NCBI GenBank assembly: GCA_035702855.1
Contig: DASSZM010000056.1
Coordinates: 1 to 7,434 of the forward strand
DNA: 7,434 bases
Direction: 5' to 3'
Source of the DNA: JAKAQB01 sp035702855
Lineage (GTDB): Bacteria > Actinomycetota > Acidimicrobiia > Acidimicrobiales > Palsa-688
Below, in pieces: positions 1 through 5,371 of the stretch. The position numbers were made by a program, and so were the translations under genes. Position 1 is the first letter of the stretch; each line of letters starts with the position of its first letter. A model generated the notes under the pieces. That model saw only the letters and a list, made by a program, of their open reading frames with translations, was not told where the DNA came from and made no database searches.

Positions 1-1
1 C

Positions 2-1183
2 CTACACCCCTTCGAGCACCACCGCGATGCCCTGGCCCACCCCGATGCACATGGCGGCCAGCCCGTAGCCGCCGCCGGCGCGGTGGAGCCGCCAGGCGAG
101 GGTGGTGAGCAGCCGGGCGCCGCTGCAGCCGAGCGGGTGGCCGAGGGCGATGGCGCCGCCGGCGGGGTTGACCCGGTCGGGGTCGAGGCCGGGCCAGGAG
201 GCGAGGCAGGCGAGCGACTGGGCGGCGAACGCCTCGTTGAGCTCCACCGAGGCCAAGTCCCCCCACCCCAGGCCCGCCCGCTCCAGCGCCTTGGCCGCCG
301 CCGGGACCGGGCCGATGCCGTAGCGGGGCGGCTCGACGCCGCTGACCGCCCGGGAGACGATGCGCGCCAGCGGGCGGCCGCCGGCGGCCGCCAGGCCGGC
401 GTCGTCGGCGAGCAGCAGGGCGGACGCCCCGTCGTTGAGCGGGGAGGAGTTGCCGGCGGTGACGGTGCCGTCGGGGCGGAACGCCGGGCGCAGGCGCGCC
501 AGCCTCTCCAGGCTGGTGTCGTCGCGGATCGACTCGTCCCGGGCCAGCTCGGCGCCCGGGACCGGGACGACCTCGTCGCCGAACTCCCCCGCCGCCCACG
601 CCGCCGCCGCCTTGGCGTGGCTGGCCGCCGCGAAGCGGTCCTGGGCCTCCCGGTCGATGCCGAACTCGTCGGCGAGGATCTCGGCGCCCTCGCCGAGGGC
701 GACGGTCCACTCGGCCGGCATCGCCGGGTTGGTCATCCGCCACCCGAGGGTGGTCGACCACAGCGTCTCGTGCCCCCGGGCGAAACCGGCCTCCGGCTTG
801 GTCAGCACCCACGGCGCCCGGGACATGGACTCGACACCGCCGGCGATCACCACCGAGGCGTCCCCGACCGCCACCGCCCGGCTGGCCTCGACGACCGCCT
901 CCATCCCCGAACCGCACAGCCGGTTGACGGTGGCGCCGGGCACCGAGGTGGGCAGGCCGGCGAGGAGGGCGGCCATCCGGGCGACGTTGCGGTTGTCCTC
1001 CCCGGCGCCGTTGGCGTCGCCGAGCAGCACGTCGTCGACCCGGGCCGGGTCGAGGTCGGCCCGGCGGTCCACCAGCGCCTTGACGGCGACGGCCGCCAGG
1101 TCGTCGGGGCGCACCCGGGCCAGCGCACCGCCGTGGCGGCCCACCGGCGTCCGCACCCCGTCGACGATCCACACCTCGGCCAC
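2..1183 (-). CDS. pcaF: Beta-ketoadipyl-CoA thiolase (3-oxoadipyl-CoA thiolase)
   Basis: Last step of the beta-ketoadipate pathway: thiolytic cleavage of 3-oxoadipyl-CoA with CoA to succinyl-CoA and acetyl-CoA, in the cytoplasm. The 393-residue protein is complete, with its stop codon two bases inside the window, and matches the usual thiolase length (about 400). Visible thiolase landmarks: nucleophilic Cys90 in NRLCGSG, GGVESMSRAP (115-124), NEAFAAQ (316-322), catalytic His349 in GGAIALGHPLG, and Cys379 in MCIGVGQG. The segment GEDNRNVARMAALLAGLP (about 61-78) is characteristic of PcaF/PaaJ-type thiolases, which together with context favours PcaF over a generic acetyl-CoA acetyltransferase. 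I chose the GTG at 1183 because AGGGAG lies five bases upstream and the product begins V(M)AEVWIVDGVRTPVG as in relatives. The open frame runs further upstream to 1276, but that part would cover the promoter region and has no thiolase character. It is transcribed divergently from pcaI. Confidence 0.92.
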   Translation of the reverse strand: MAEVWIVDGVRTPVGRHGGALARVRPDDLAAVAVKALVDRRADLDPARVDDVLLGDANGAGEDNRNVARMAALLAGLPTSVPGATVNRLCGSGMEAVVEASRAVAVGDASVVIAGGVESMSRAPWVLTKPEAGFARGHETLWSTTLGWRMTNPAMPAEWTVALGEGAEILADEFGIDREAQDRFAAASHAKAAAAWAAGEFGDEVVPVPGAELARDESIRDDTSLERLARLRPAFRPDGTVTAGNSSPLNDGASALLLADDAGLAAAGGRPLARIVSRAVSGVEPPRYGIGPVPAAAKALERAGLGWGDLASVELNEAFAAQSLACLASWPGLDPDRVNPAGGAIALGHPLGCSGARLLTTLAWRLHRAGGGYGLAAMCIGVGQGIAVVLEGV

Positions 1184-1188
1184 ACCGT

Positions 1189-1194
1189 CTCCCT
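1189..1194 (-). promoter_or_regulatory. Ribosome-binding site of pcaF
   Basis: On the minus strand this reads AGGGAG, five bases before the GTG at 1183. It decides the start: the longer open frame up to 1276 has no better-placed site and would consume the divergent intergenic region. Confidence 0.6.
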
Positions 1195-1196
1195 GC

Positions 1197-1211
1197 GTTC
1201 GCTGTGCGCAC
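1197..1211. promoter_or_regulatory. Candidate PcaR operator, GTTCG-N5-CGCAC
   Basis: The 15 bases GTTCGCTGTGCGCAC lie between the divergent pcaF and pcaI genes. From memory, the PcaR (IclR family) site in Pseudomonas putida is GTTCGATAATCGCAC; both outer 5-base arms are identical here and only the five central bases differ. It overlaps a perfect palindrome, TGTGCGCACA (1203-1212), followed at once by a second, CACGCGTG (1211-1218). A weaker copy, GGTGG-N5-CGCAC, lies at 1242-1256. A PcaR-like gene sits in the same operon, which makes autoregulation of both divergent units reasonable. Binding itself is inferred. Confidence 0.5.
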
Positions 1212-1234
1212 ACGCGTGCGCTGGTCAGAGCCCG

Positions 1235-1244
1235 AGTGTACGGT
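1235..1244. promoter_or_regulatory. Candidate overlapping divergent -10 boxes for pcaF and pcaI
   Basis: The ten bases AGTGTACGGT contain TACGGT on the plus strand (1239-1244) and TACACT on the minus strand (1240-1235), sharing the central TA. Both resemble actinobacterial -10 hexamers. This is one of the few A/T-containing spots in the 113-bp intergenic region. The implied leaders are about 45 nt to each start codon. I found no convincing -35 hexamer at 16-18 bp on either strand, so this is tentative. Confidence 0.3.
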
Positions 1245-1280
1245 GGGCGGGCGCACGCCGGGTGCGGTCGACACACTCGC

Positions 1281-1288
1281 AGGAGGGG
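1281..1288 (+). promoter_or_regulatory. Ribosome-binding site of pcaI
   Basis: AGGAGGGG is the strongest Shine-Dalgarno sequence seen at the operon head. It sits eight bases before the GTG at 1297 and supports that start over the ATG at 1309 (20 bases away) and over the upstream ATG at 1204. Confidence 0.75.
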
Positions 1289-1296
1289 AGGCGCCG

Positions 1297-2124
1297 GTGG
1301 CGGAGATCATGGGGCTGGCCGAGGCGGTGGCCGCCGTGGTGCGCGACGGGGACACGGTGGCGATGGAGGGCTTCACCCACCTGATCCCCCACGCCGCCGG
1401 CCACGAGCTGATCCGCCAGGGCCGGCGGGACCTGACGCTCGTGCGGCTGACCCCCGACGTCCTGGCCGACCAGCTGATCGGCAGCGGCGTGGTGCGCAAG
1501 CTGGTGTTCGGCTGGGGCGGCAACCCCGGCGTCGGTTCGCTGCACCGCTTCCGGGACGCCTTCCAGCACGGCTGGCCGGTGCCGCTCGAGCTCGACGAGC
1601 ACACCCACGCCGGCCTGGTCAACCGTTACGTCGCCGGGGCGTCCGGGCTGCCCTTCGCCGTGCTGCGCGGCTACGCCGGCACCGGCCTGGAGGGGCGCGT
1701 CGGGCACTACCGGCCGATCACCTGCCCGTTCACCGGGGAGCGCCTGGCAGCGGTCGCCGCCATCAACCCCGACGCCGCCGTGGTCCACGCCCAGCGGGCG
1801 GACCGGGAGGGCAACGTCCAGATCTGGGGGATCGTCGGGGTCCAGAAGGAGGCGGTGCTGGCGTCGTCCCGCTCGCTGGTGACCGTCGAGGAGGTCGTCG
1901 ACCGGCTCGACCCGGTGCCGGGCGCCATCGTGCTGCCCACCTGGGCGGTGACCGCCGTCGCCGTCGCCCCCGGCGGCGCCCACCCCTCCTACACCGCCGG
2001 CTACTCCGAGCGGGACAACGACTTCTACGTGGCCTGGGACGCCGTCAGCCGCGACCGGGACGCCTTCCGGGCCTGGATCGACACCCACGTGCTGCACGCC
2101 GACGGCGCCGGGGTGCCGGCATGA
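1297..2124 (+). CDS. pcaI: 3-oxoadipate CoA-transferase, alpha subunit
   Basis: With PcaJ, transfers CoA from succinyl-CoA to beta-ketoadipate, giving beta-ketoadipyl-CoA. The protein is 275 residues from the GTG start chosen for its AGGAGGGG site. It belongs to the family I CoA-transferases of the glutaconate CoA-transferase (GctA) type: GFTHLIPHAAGHELIRQG (25-42), the glycine-rich FGWGGNPGVGS (71-81), RPITCPFTGERLAAV (139-153), and AVVHAQRADREGNVQIWG (161-178), a strongly conserved block in this type. It opens the rightward operon and its TGA overlaps the pcaJ ATG in an ATGA junction, as expected for subunits made in equal amounts. The first four residues (VAEI) are uncertain because an ATG at 1309 is an alternative start. 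From sequence alone it could act on another dicarboxylate such as glutaconate; the pathway context makes 3-oxoadipate by far the likeliest substrate. Confidence 0.9.
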   Translation: MAEIMGLAEAVAAVVRDGDTVAMEGFTHLIPHAAGHELIRQGRRDLTLVRLTPDVLADQLIGSGVVRKLVFGWGGNPGVGSLHRFRDAFQHGWPVPLELDEHTHAGLVNRYVAGASGLPFAVLRGYAGTGLEGRVGHYRPITCPFTGERLAAVAAINPDAAVVHAQRADREGNVQIWGIVGVQKEAVLASSRSLVTVEEVVDRLDPVPGAIVLPTWAVTAVAVAPGGAHPSYTAGYSERDNDFYVAWDAVSRDRDAFRAWIDTHVLHADGAGVPA

Positions 2125-2897
2125 CCGCCACCTACACGGCCTCGGAGATGATGGCGGTCGCCGCCTCCCGGGCGCTGGCCGACCGCCAGGTGTGCTTCGT
2201 CGGCATCGGCCTGCCGAGCACCGCCTGCAACCTGGCCCGGGCCACCCACGCCCCCCACCTGGTGCTCATCTACGAGTCGGGCTGCATCGGGGCGAAGCCG
2301 ACCCGCCTGCCGCTGTCGATCGGCGACGGGGAGCTGGCCGACACCTCCGACACGGTCGTGCCGGTGCCGGAGATCTTCAACTACTGGCTGCAGGCCGGCC
2401 GTATCGACATCGGCTTCCTCGGCGCCGCCCAGATCGACCGGCGGGGCAACCTCAACAGCACGGTCATCGGCGACTACGACCACCCGGCGGTCCGGCTCCC
2501 CGGCGCCGGCGGGGCCCCGGAGATCGCGTCGGCCGCCCGTGAGGTCTACGTCATGATCCGCCAGAGCCCGCGCACCTTCGTGGACCGCCTCGACTTCCGC
2601 ACCTCGGTCGGCTTCGGCGACGGCCCCGGCGACCGGGAACGGCTCGGCCTGCGCGGCGGCGGCCCGAGGAAGGTCATCACCGACCTCGGGATCCTCGAAC
2701 CGGACCCGGAGACCGCCGAGCTGGTGCTCACCCACCTCCACCCCGGCGTCGAGGTCGACGCCGCCCGCGACGCCACCGGCTGGGACCTGCGGGTCGCCCC
2801 CGACCTGGCCCGCACCGAGCCCCCCGACGCCGGCGAGCTGGCGGAGCTCCGGCGCCTGGAGACGACCCAGCCCACCCAGAAGAAGGGCGACGCGTGA
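2121..2897 (+). CDS. pcaJ: 3-oxoadipate CoA-transferase, beta subunit
   Basis: Partner of PcaI and carrier of the catalytic residue. 258 residues, starting at the ATG in the ATGA overlap with pcaI; the only upstream site is a weak CGGGG, so coupled translation is likely. The active-site glutamate should be Glu52 in YESGCIGAKPTRLP: family I enzymes form a glutamyl-CoA thioester here, and this ESG version is that of the glutaconate (GctB) type rather than the SENG version of proteobacterial PcaJ. Other conserved blocks are FVGIGLPSTACNLAR (26-40), EIFNYWLQAGRIDIGFLGAAQ (about 88-108) and FVDRLDFRTSVGFG (about 153-166). The catalytic Glu argues against a hydrolase of the IpdAB type, which as I recall lacks it. 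The C-terminal 20 or so residues are polar and variable. The TGA overlaps the pcaH GTG. Confidence 0.9.
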   Translation: MTATYTASEMMAVAASRALADRQVCFVGIGLPSTACNLARATHAPHLVLIYESGCIGAKPTRLPLSIGDGELADTSDTVVPVPEIFNYWLQAGRIDIGFLGAAQIDRRGNLNSTVIGDYDHPAVRLPGAGGAPEIASAAREVYVMIRQSPRTFVDRLDFRTSVGFGDGPGDRERLGLRGGGPRKVITDLGILEPDPETAELVLTHLHPGVEVDAARDATGWDLRVAPDLARTEPPDAGELAELRRLETTQPTQKKGDA

Positions 2898-3565
2898 ACC
2901 TCGACCCCCCCTACGACTTCCCGCCCTACCGGTCGACGGCGTTGCGCCACCCCACCCGGCCGCTGGTGCCGATGGCGCCCGGGCCGGTCGAGACGAGCGG
3001 ACCGCTGCTCGGCGGGGGGCGGGTCCGCCCCGGCGACCACGACCTCACCCGCCAGGGCGGCGGCGAGCCGCTCGGCGAGCGGATCAACGTCTCCGGCCGG
3101 ATCCTCGACGCCGCCGGCCGCCCGGTGCGGGGCCAGCTCGTGGAGATGTGGCAGGCCAACGCCGCCGGCCGCTACCACCACCGCGTCGACCAGCACCCCG
3201 CCCCGATCGACCCCAACTTCGCCGGCGCTGGCCGCTGCCTCACCGACGACGAGGGCCGCTACCGCTTCGTGACGGTGCTGCCCGGCCCGTACCCGTGGGG
3301 CAACCACCCCAACGCCTGGCGCCCGGCGCACCTGCACTTCTCGGTGTTCGGCACGGCGTTCGCCGAGCGGCTCGTCACCCAGATGTACTTCCCCGGCGAC
3401 CCGCTCCAGGCGCACGACCCGATCTTCCACGGGGTGCGCGACCCGAAGGCCCGCCAGCGCATGATCGCCGCCCTCGACTGGGCCACCACCGAGGACAGCT
3501 TCGCCCTCGGCTACCACTTCGACCTCGTCGTCTCCGGGCGCCTGGCCACCCCCACCGAGTCATGA
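2894..3565 (+). CDS. pcaH: Protocatechuate 3,4-dioxygenase, beta subunit
   Basis: Catalytic, Fe(III)-bearing subunit of the intradiol dioxygenase that opens protocatechuate between its two hydroxyls to 3-carboxy-cis,cis-muconate. 223 residues, near the usual 230-240. All four iron ligands can be placed: Tyr94 (WQANAAGRYHH), Tyr133 (LPGPYPWGNH), His146 and His148 (WRPAHLHFS). Arg143, three residues before His146, matches the conserved active-site arginine of the family. The N-terminal part (YRSTALRHPTRPL, 12-24) is typical of PcaH and supports this start. The GTG start lies in a GTGA overlap with the pcaJ stop and has AGAAGGG six bases upstream. It pairs with pcaG, which overlaps its stop codon. 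There is no signal peptide, so the enzyme is cytoplasmic. Identification is firm. Confidence 0.96.
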   Translation: MNLDPPYDFPPYRSTALRHPTRPLVPMAPGPVETSGPLLGGGRVRPGDHDLTRQGGGEPLGERINVSGRILDAAGRPVRGQLVEMWQANAAGRYHHRVDQHPAPIDPNFAGAGRCLTDDEGRYRFVTVLPGPYPWGNHPNAWRPAHLHFSVFGTAFAERLVTQMYFPGDPLQAHDPIFHGVRDPKARQRMIAALDWATTEDSFALGYHFDLVVSGRLATPTES

Positions 3566-4077
3566 GCACCGACTGGGAGCGCTACGGCATCGCCCCACAG
3601 CGCAGCGCCCTGCCCGAGCCGACCGGGCCGACGCCGAGCCAGACGGTCGGGCCCTACTACGAGATCGGCATGTCGTGGATGGGCGCTGAGGGCGAGCAGC
3701 TGGTGCCGCCCGACTCGCCGGGGGCGATCCGCCTCGGCGGGCGGGTCCTCGACGGCAACGGGGACCCGGTGCCCGACGCCGTCCTCGAGCTGTGGCACCC
3801 CGAGGTCGGCTGGGGACGCAGCCTCGTGGACGCCACCGGCACCTACCGCTTCAGCGTCGCCACCGTGCCCTACTACGCCCTCGACGTGTTCGCCCGGGGC
3901 ACGCTGCAGCGCCTGGCGACCCGGGTGTACCTCCCCCCGGCCGACGACGGCGACGAGCTGCTGGCGGGCCTCGAGCCCGACCGGCGGGCGACGCTGGTGG
4001 CGGTCGAGGCCGACGGCGGGCTCCGCCACGACATCCGCCTGCAGGGCGAGGGGGAGACCGTCTTCCTTGTTTGGTGA
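3562..4077 (+). CDS. pcaG: Protocatechuate 3,4-dioxygenase, alpha subunit (shortened form)
   Basis: Non-catalytic partner of PcaH that supplies part of the substrate pocket. 171 residues, against about 200 in P. putida PcaG as I recall it. Both ends are intact: TPSQTVGPYY (24-33), whose Thr28, Gly30, Pro31 and Tyr32 match pocket residues of the Pseudomonas alpha subunit, and the C-terminal RHDIRLQGEGETVF (155-168). VFARG with Arg112 (109-113) is also retained. The missing residues come from two internal places: after Trp78, and between Phe97 and Phe110. These correspond to the segments that in PcaH carry the iron ligands. The frame is open throughout, so this looks like true in-frame shortening rather than a frameshift. 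The ATG is inside the pcaH stop (ATGA) and has no Shine-Dalgarno sequence, so it probably depends on translation of pcaH. Its end overlaps pcaB by 11 bp. Confidence 0.92.
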   Translation: MSTDWERYGIAPQRSALPEPTGPTPSQTVGPYYEIGMSWMGAEGEQLVPPDSPGAIRLGGRVLDGNGDPVPDAVLELWHPEVGWGRSLVDATGTYRFSVATVPYYALDVFARGTLQRLATRVYLPPADDGDELLAGLEPDRRATLVAVEADGGLRHDIRLQGEGETVFLVW

Positions 4078-5371
4078 GCTCCTGTCGACCGACGAGCTCG
4101 CCGAGGCGACCGGCGGGGCGGCGTGGGTGCGGGCGATGCTCGACGCCGAGGCGGCCCTGGCGGCGGCGTCCGCCGACTGCGGGGTGCTGCCCGCCGAGGT
4201 CGCCGCCGAGATCGAGGGGAAATGCCACGCCGCTCACGTGGAGCCCGCCGCGCTCGGCCGGGCCGCCCGGGCGGGCGGCAACCCGGTCATCCCGTTGGTC
4301 GCCGGGCTCCGCCGGGACCTCTCCGGCCCGGCCGCCGACTGGCTCCACCACGGCGCCACCAGCCAGGACGTCCTCGACACCGCCGCCGTGCTGGTGGCGA
4401 GGCGGGCCGGGGCGCTCGTCGACGGGCACCTGGCGGCCCTCGCCGACGGCTGCGCCGCCCTCGCCGGCCGCCACCGCCACACCCTCGTGCTCGCCCGCAC
4501 GCTGCTGCAGCCGGCGCTGCCGACGACCTTCGGGGCCAAGGCCGCCGGCTGGCTGGTGGCCGCCCTCGACGCCCGCCGGCTGCTCGCCGAGGCGCTCGGC
4601 CGCCTGCCGGCGTCGCTCGGCGGGGCGGCCGGGACCCTGGCCGCCTTCGGCGAGCGCGGCCCGGCGGTGCTGGCCGCCTTCGCCCGCCGCCTCGCCCTGC
4701 CCGAGCCGCTCGTGCCGTGGCACACCGCCCGCCAGCCCGTTGCCGCCGCCGGCTCCGCCCTGTCCGTCGTGGCCGCCACCGCCGCCAAGATCACCGGCGA
4801 CGTCGCCCTGCTGATGCAGGCCGAGGTGGGCGAGGCGTCCGAGCCGGCCCCGGGCGGGTCGTCGACGCTGCCCCACAAGCGCAACCCCGTCGCCGCCACC
4901 CTCGCCGGGGCCGCCGCCCGCCGGGCCGTCGCCCTGGCGGCCGTGCTCGCCGGCAGCGTGGTCGCCGAGCACGAGCGGCCCGCCGGCGCCTGGCACGCCG
5001 AGTGGGAGACGCTGTCGGAGCTGCTCGCCCTCGCCGGCGGCGCCGCCGCCCACGCGGCGGCGACGGTCACCGGCCTCGAGGTCGACCCGGCCGCCATGGG
5101 CGCCAACCTCCGCCGGGTCGGCCCGGTGCTGCTCGCCGAGCGCGTCGTGCTCACCCTGGCGCCCCGCATCGGCCGGGCCGCCGCCGTCGCCGTCGTCGAC
5201 GACGCCGCCGCCGCCCCCGACTTCGCCGCCGCCCTCGCCGCCGACCCGCGAGCCGGGCTCGGGACCGGCGAGGTCGCCGAGCTGCTCGACCCCGCCGGCT
5301 ACCTGGGCGCCGCCGGCGCCTGGGTGGACCGGGCCCTGGCCGCCCACCGATCCGAGGTGCCCCTGCCGTGA
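4067..5371 (+). CDS. pcaB: 3-carboxy-cis,cis-muconate cycloisomerase
   Basis: Converts 3-carboxy-cis,cis-muconate to 4-carboxymuconolactone. 434 residues, a member of the fumarase/aspartase superfamily. Landmarks: N-terminal AWVRAMLDAEAALAAA (19-34), HHGATSQDVLDTA (94-106, conserved region 1), LLQPALPTTFGAKAAGW (146-162), and the superfamily signature GGSSTLPHKRNP (263-274), whose flexible loop carries a catalytic serine. Adenylosuccinate lyase or argininosuccinate lyase are excluded by context and by the PcaB-like TLPHKRNP and TTFGAKAAGW blocks. The best start is the TTG at 4067, giving MFGELLSTDELAEATGG; no ATG or GTG lies nearby in this frame. GGGGAG at 4051-4056 is ten bases upstream. This start lies inside pcaG (11-bp overlap). 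The C-terminal third (about 370-392) is alanine-rich but stays in frame. The stop overlaps the pcaL start in GTGA. Confidence 0.9.
   Translation: MFGELLSTDELAEATGGAAWVRAMLDAEAALAAASADCGVLPAEVAAEIEGKCHAAHVEPAALGRAARAGGNPVIPLVAGLRRDLSGPAADWLHHGATSQDVLDTAAVLVARRAGALVDGHLAALADGCAALAGRHRHTLVLARTLLQPALPTTFGAKAAGWLVAALDARRLLAEALGRLPASLGGAAGTLAAFGERGPAVLAAFARRLALPEPLVPWHTARQPVAAAGSALSVVAATAAKITGDVALLMQAEVGEASEPAPGGSSTLPHKRNPVAATLAGAAARRAVALAAVLAGSVVAEHERPAGAWHAEWETLSELLALAGGAAAHAAATVTGLEVDPAAMGANLRRVGPVLLAERVVLTLAPRIGRAAAVAVVDDAAAAPDFAAALAADPRAGLGTGEVAELLDPAGYLGAAGAWVDRALAAHRSEVPLP

Noticed and set aside
1184..1276. N-terminal extension of PcaF up to the first available start in frame
   Set aside because: It has no thiolase-like residues, would cover the operator and promoter, and the GTG at 1183 has a well-spaced AGGGAG.
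1262..1276. GTGCG-N5-CACAC centred on GTCGAC as another PcaR site in reverse orientation
   Set aside because: Only one arm matches CGCAC (as its complement); the other arm matches GTTCG at three of five positions, which is not convincing in GC-rich DNA.
360..2120. Very long plus-strand open frame antisense to pcaF and out of frame over pcaI, running into the pcaJ frame
   Set aside because: Composition is Arg/Pro/Ala/Ser-rich with no recognisable domain; high-GC DNA rarely contains stops in such frames. Only the part from 2121 (PcaJ) has family conservation.
5178..5216. GCC/GTC-rich stretch in pcaB as a possible trinucleotide repeat
   Set aside because: It encodes an Ala/Val/Asp-rich helix in frame, and such codon runs are common in this genome's composition.
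4123..5367. Plus-strand open frame upstream of and continuous with PcaL, which would add 415 residues
   Set aside because: The upstream part is Arg/Pro-rich and out of frame with pcaB; the PcaL hydrolase fold begins right after the GTG at 5368, which has its own ribosome-binding site.
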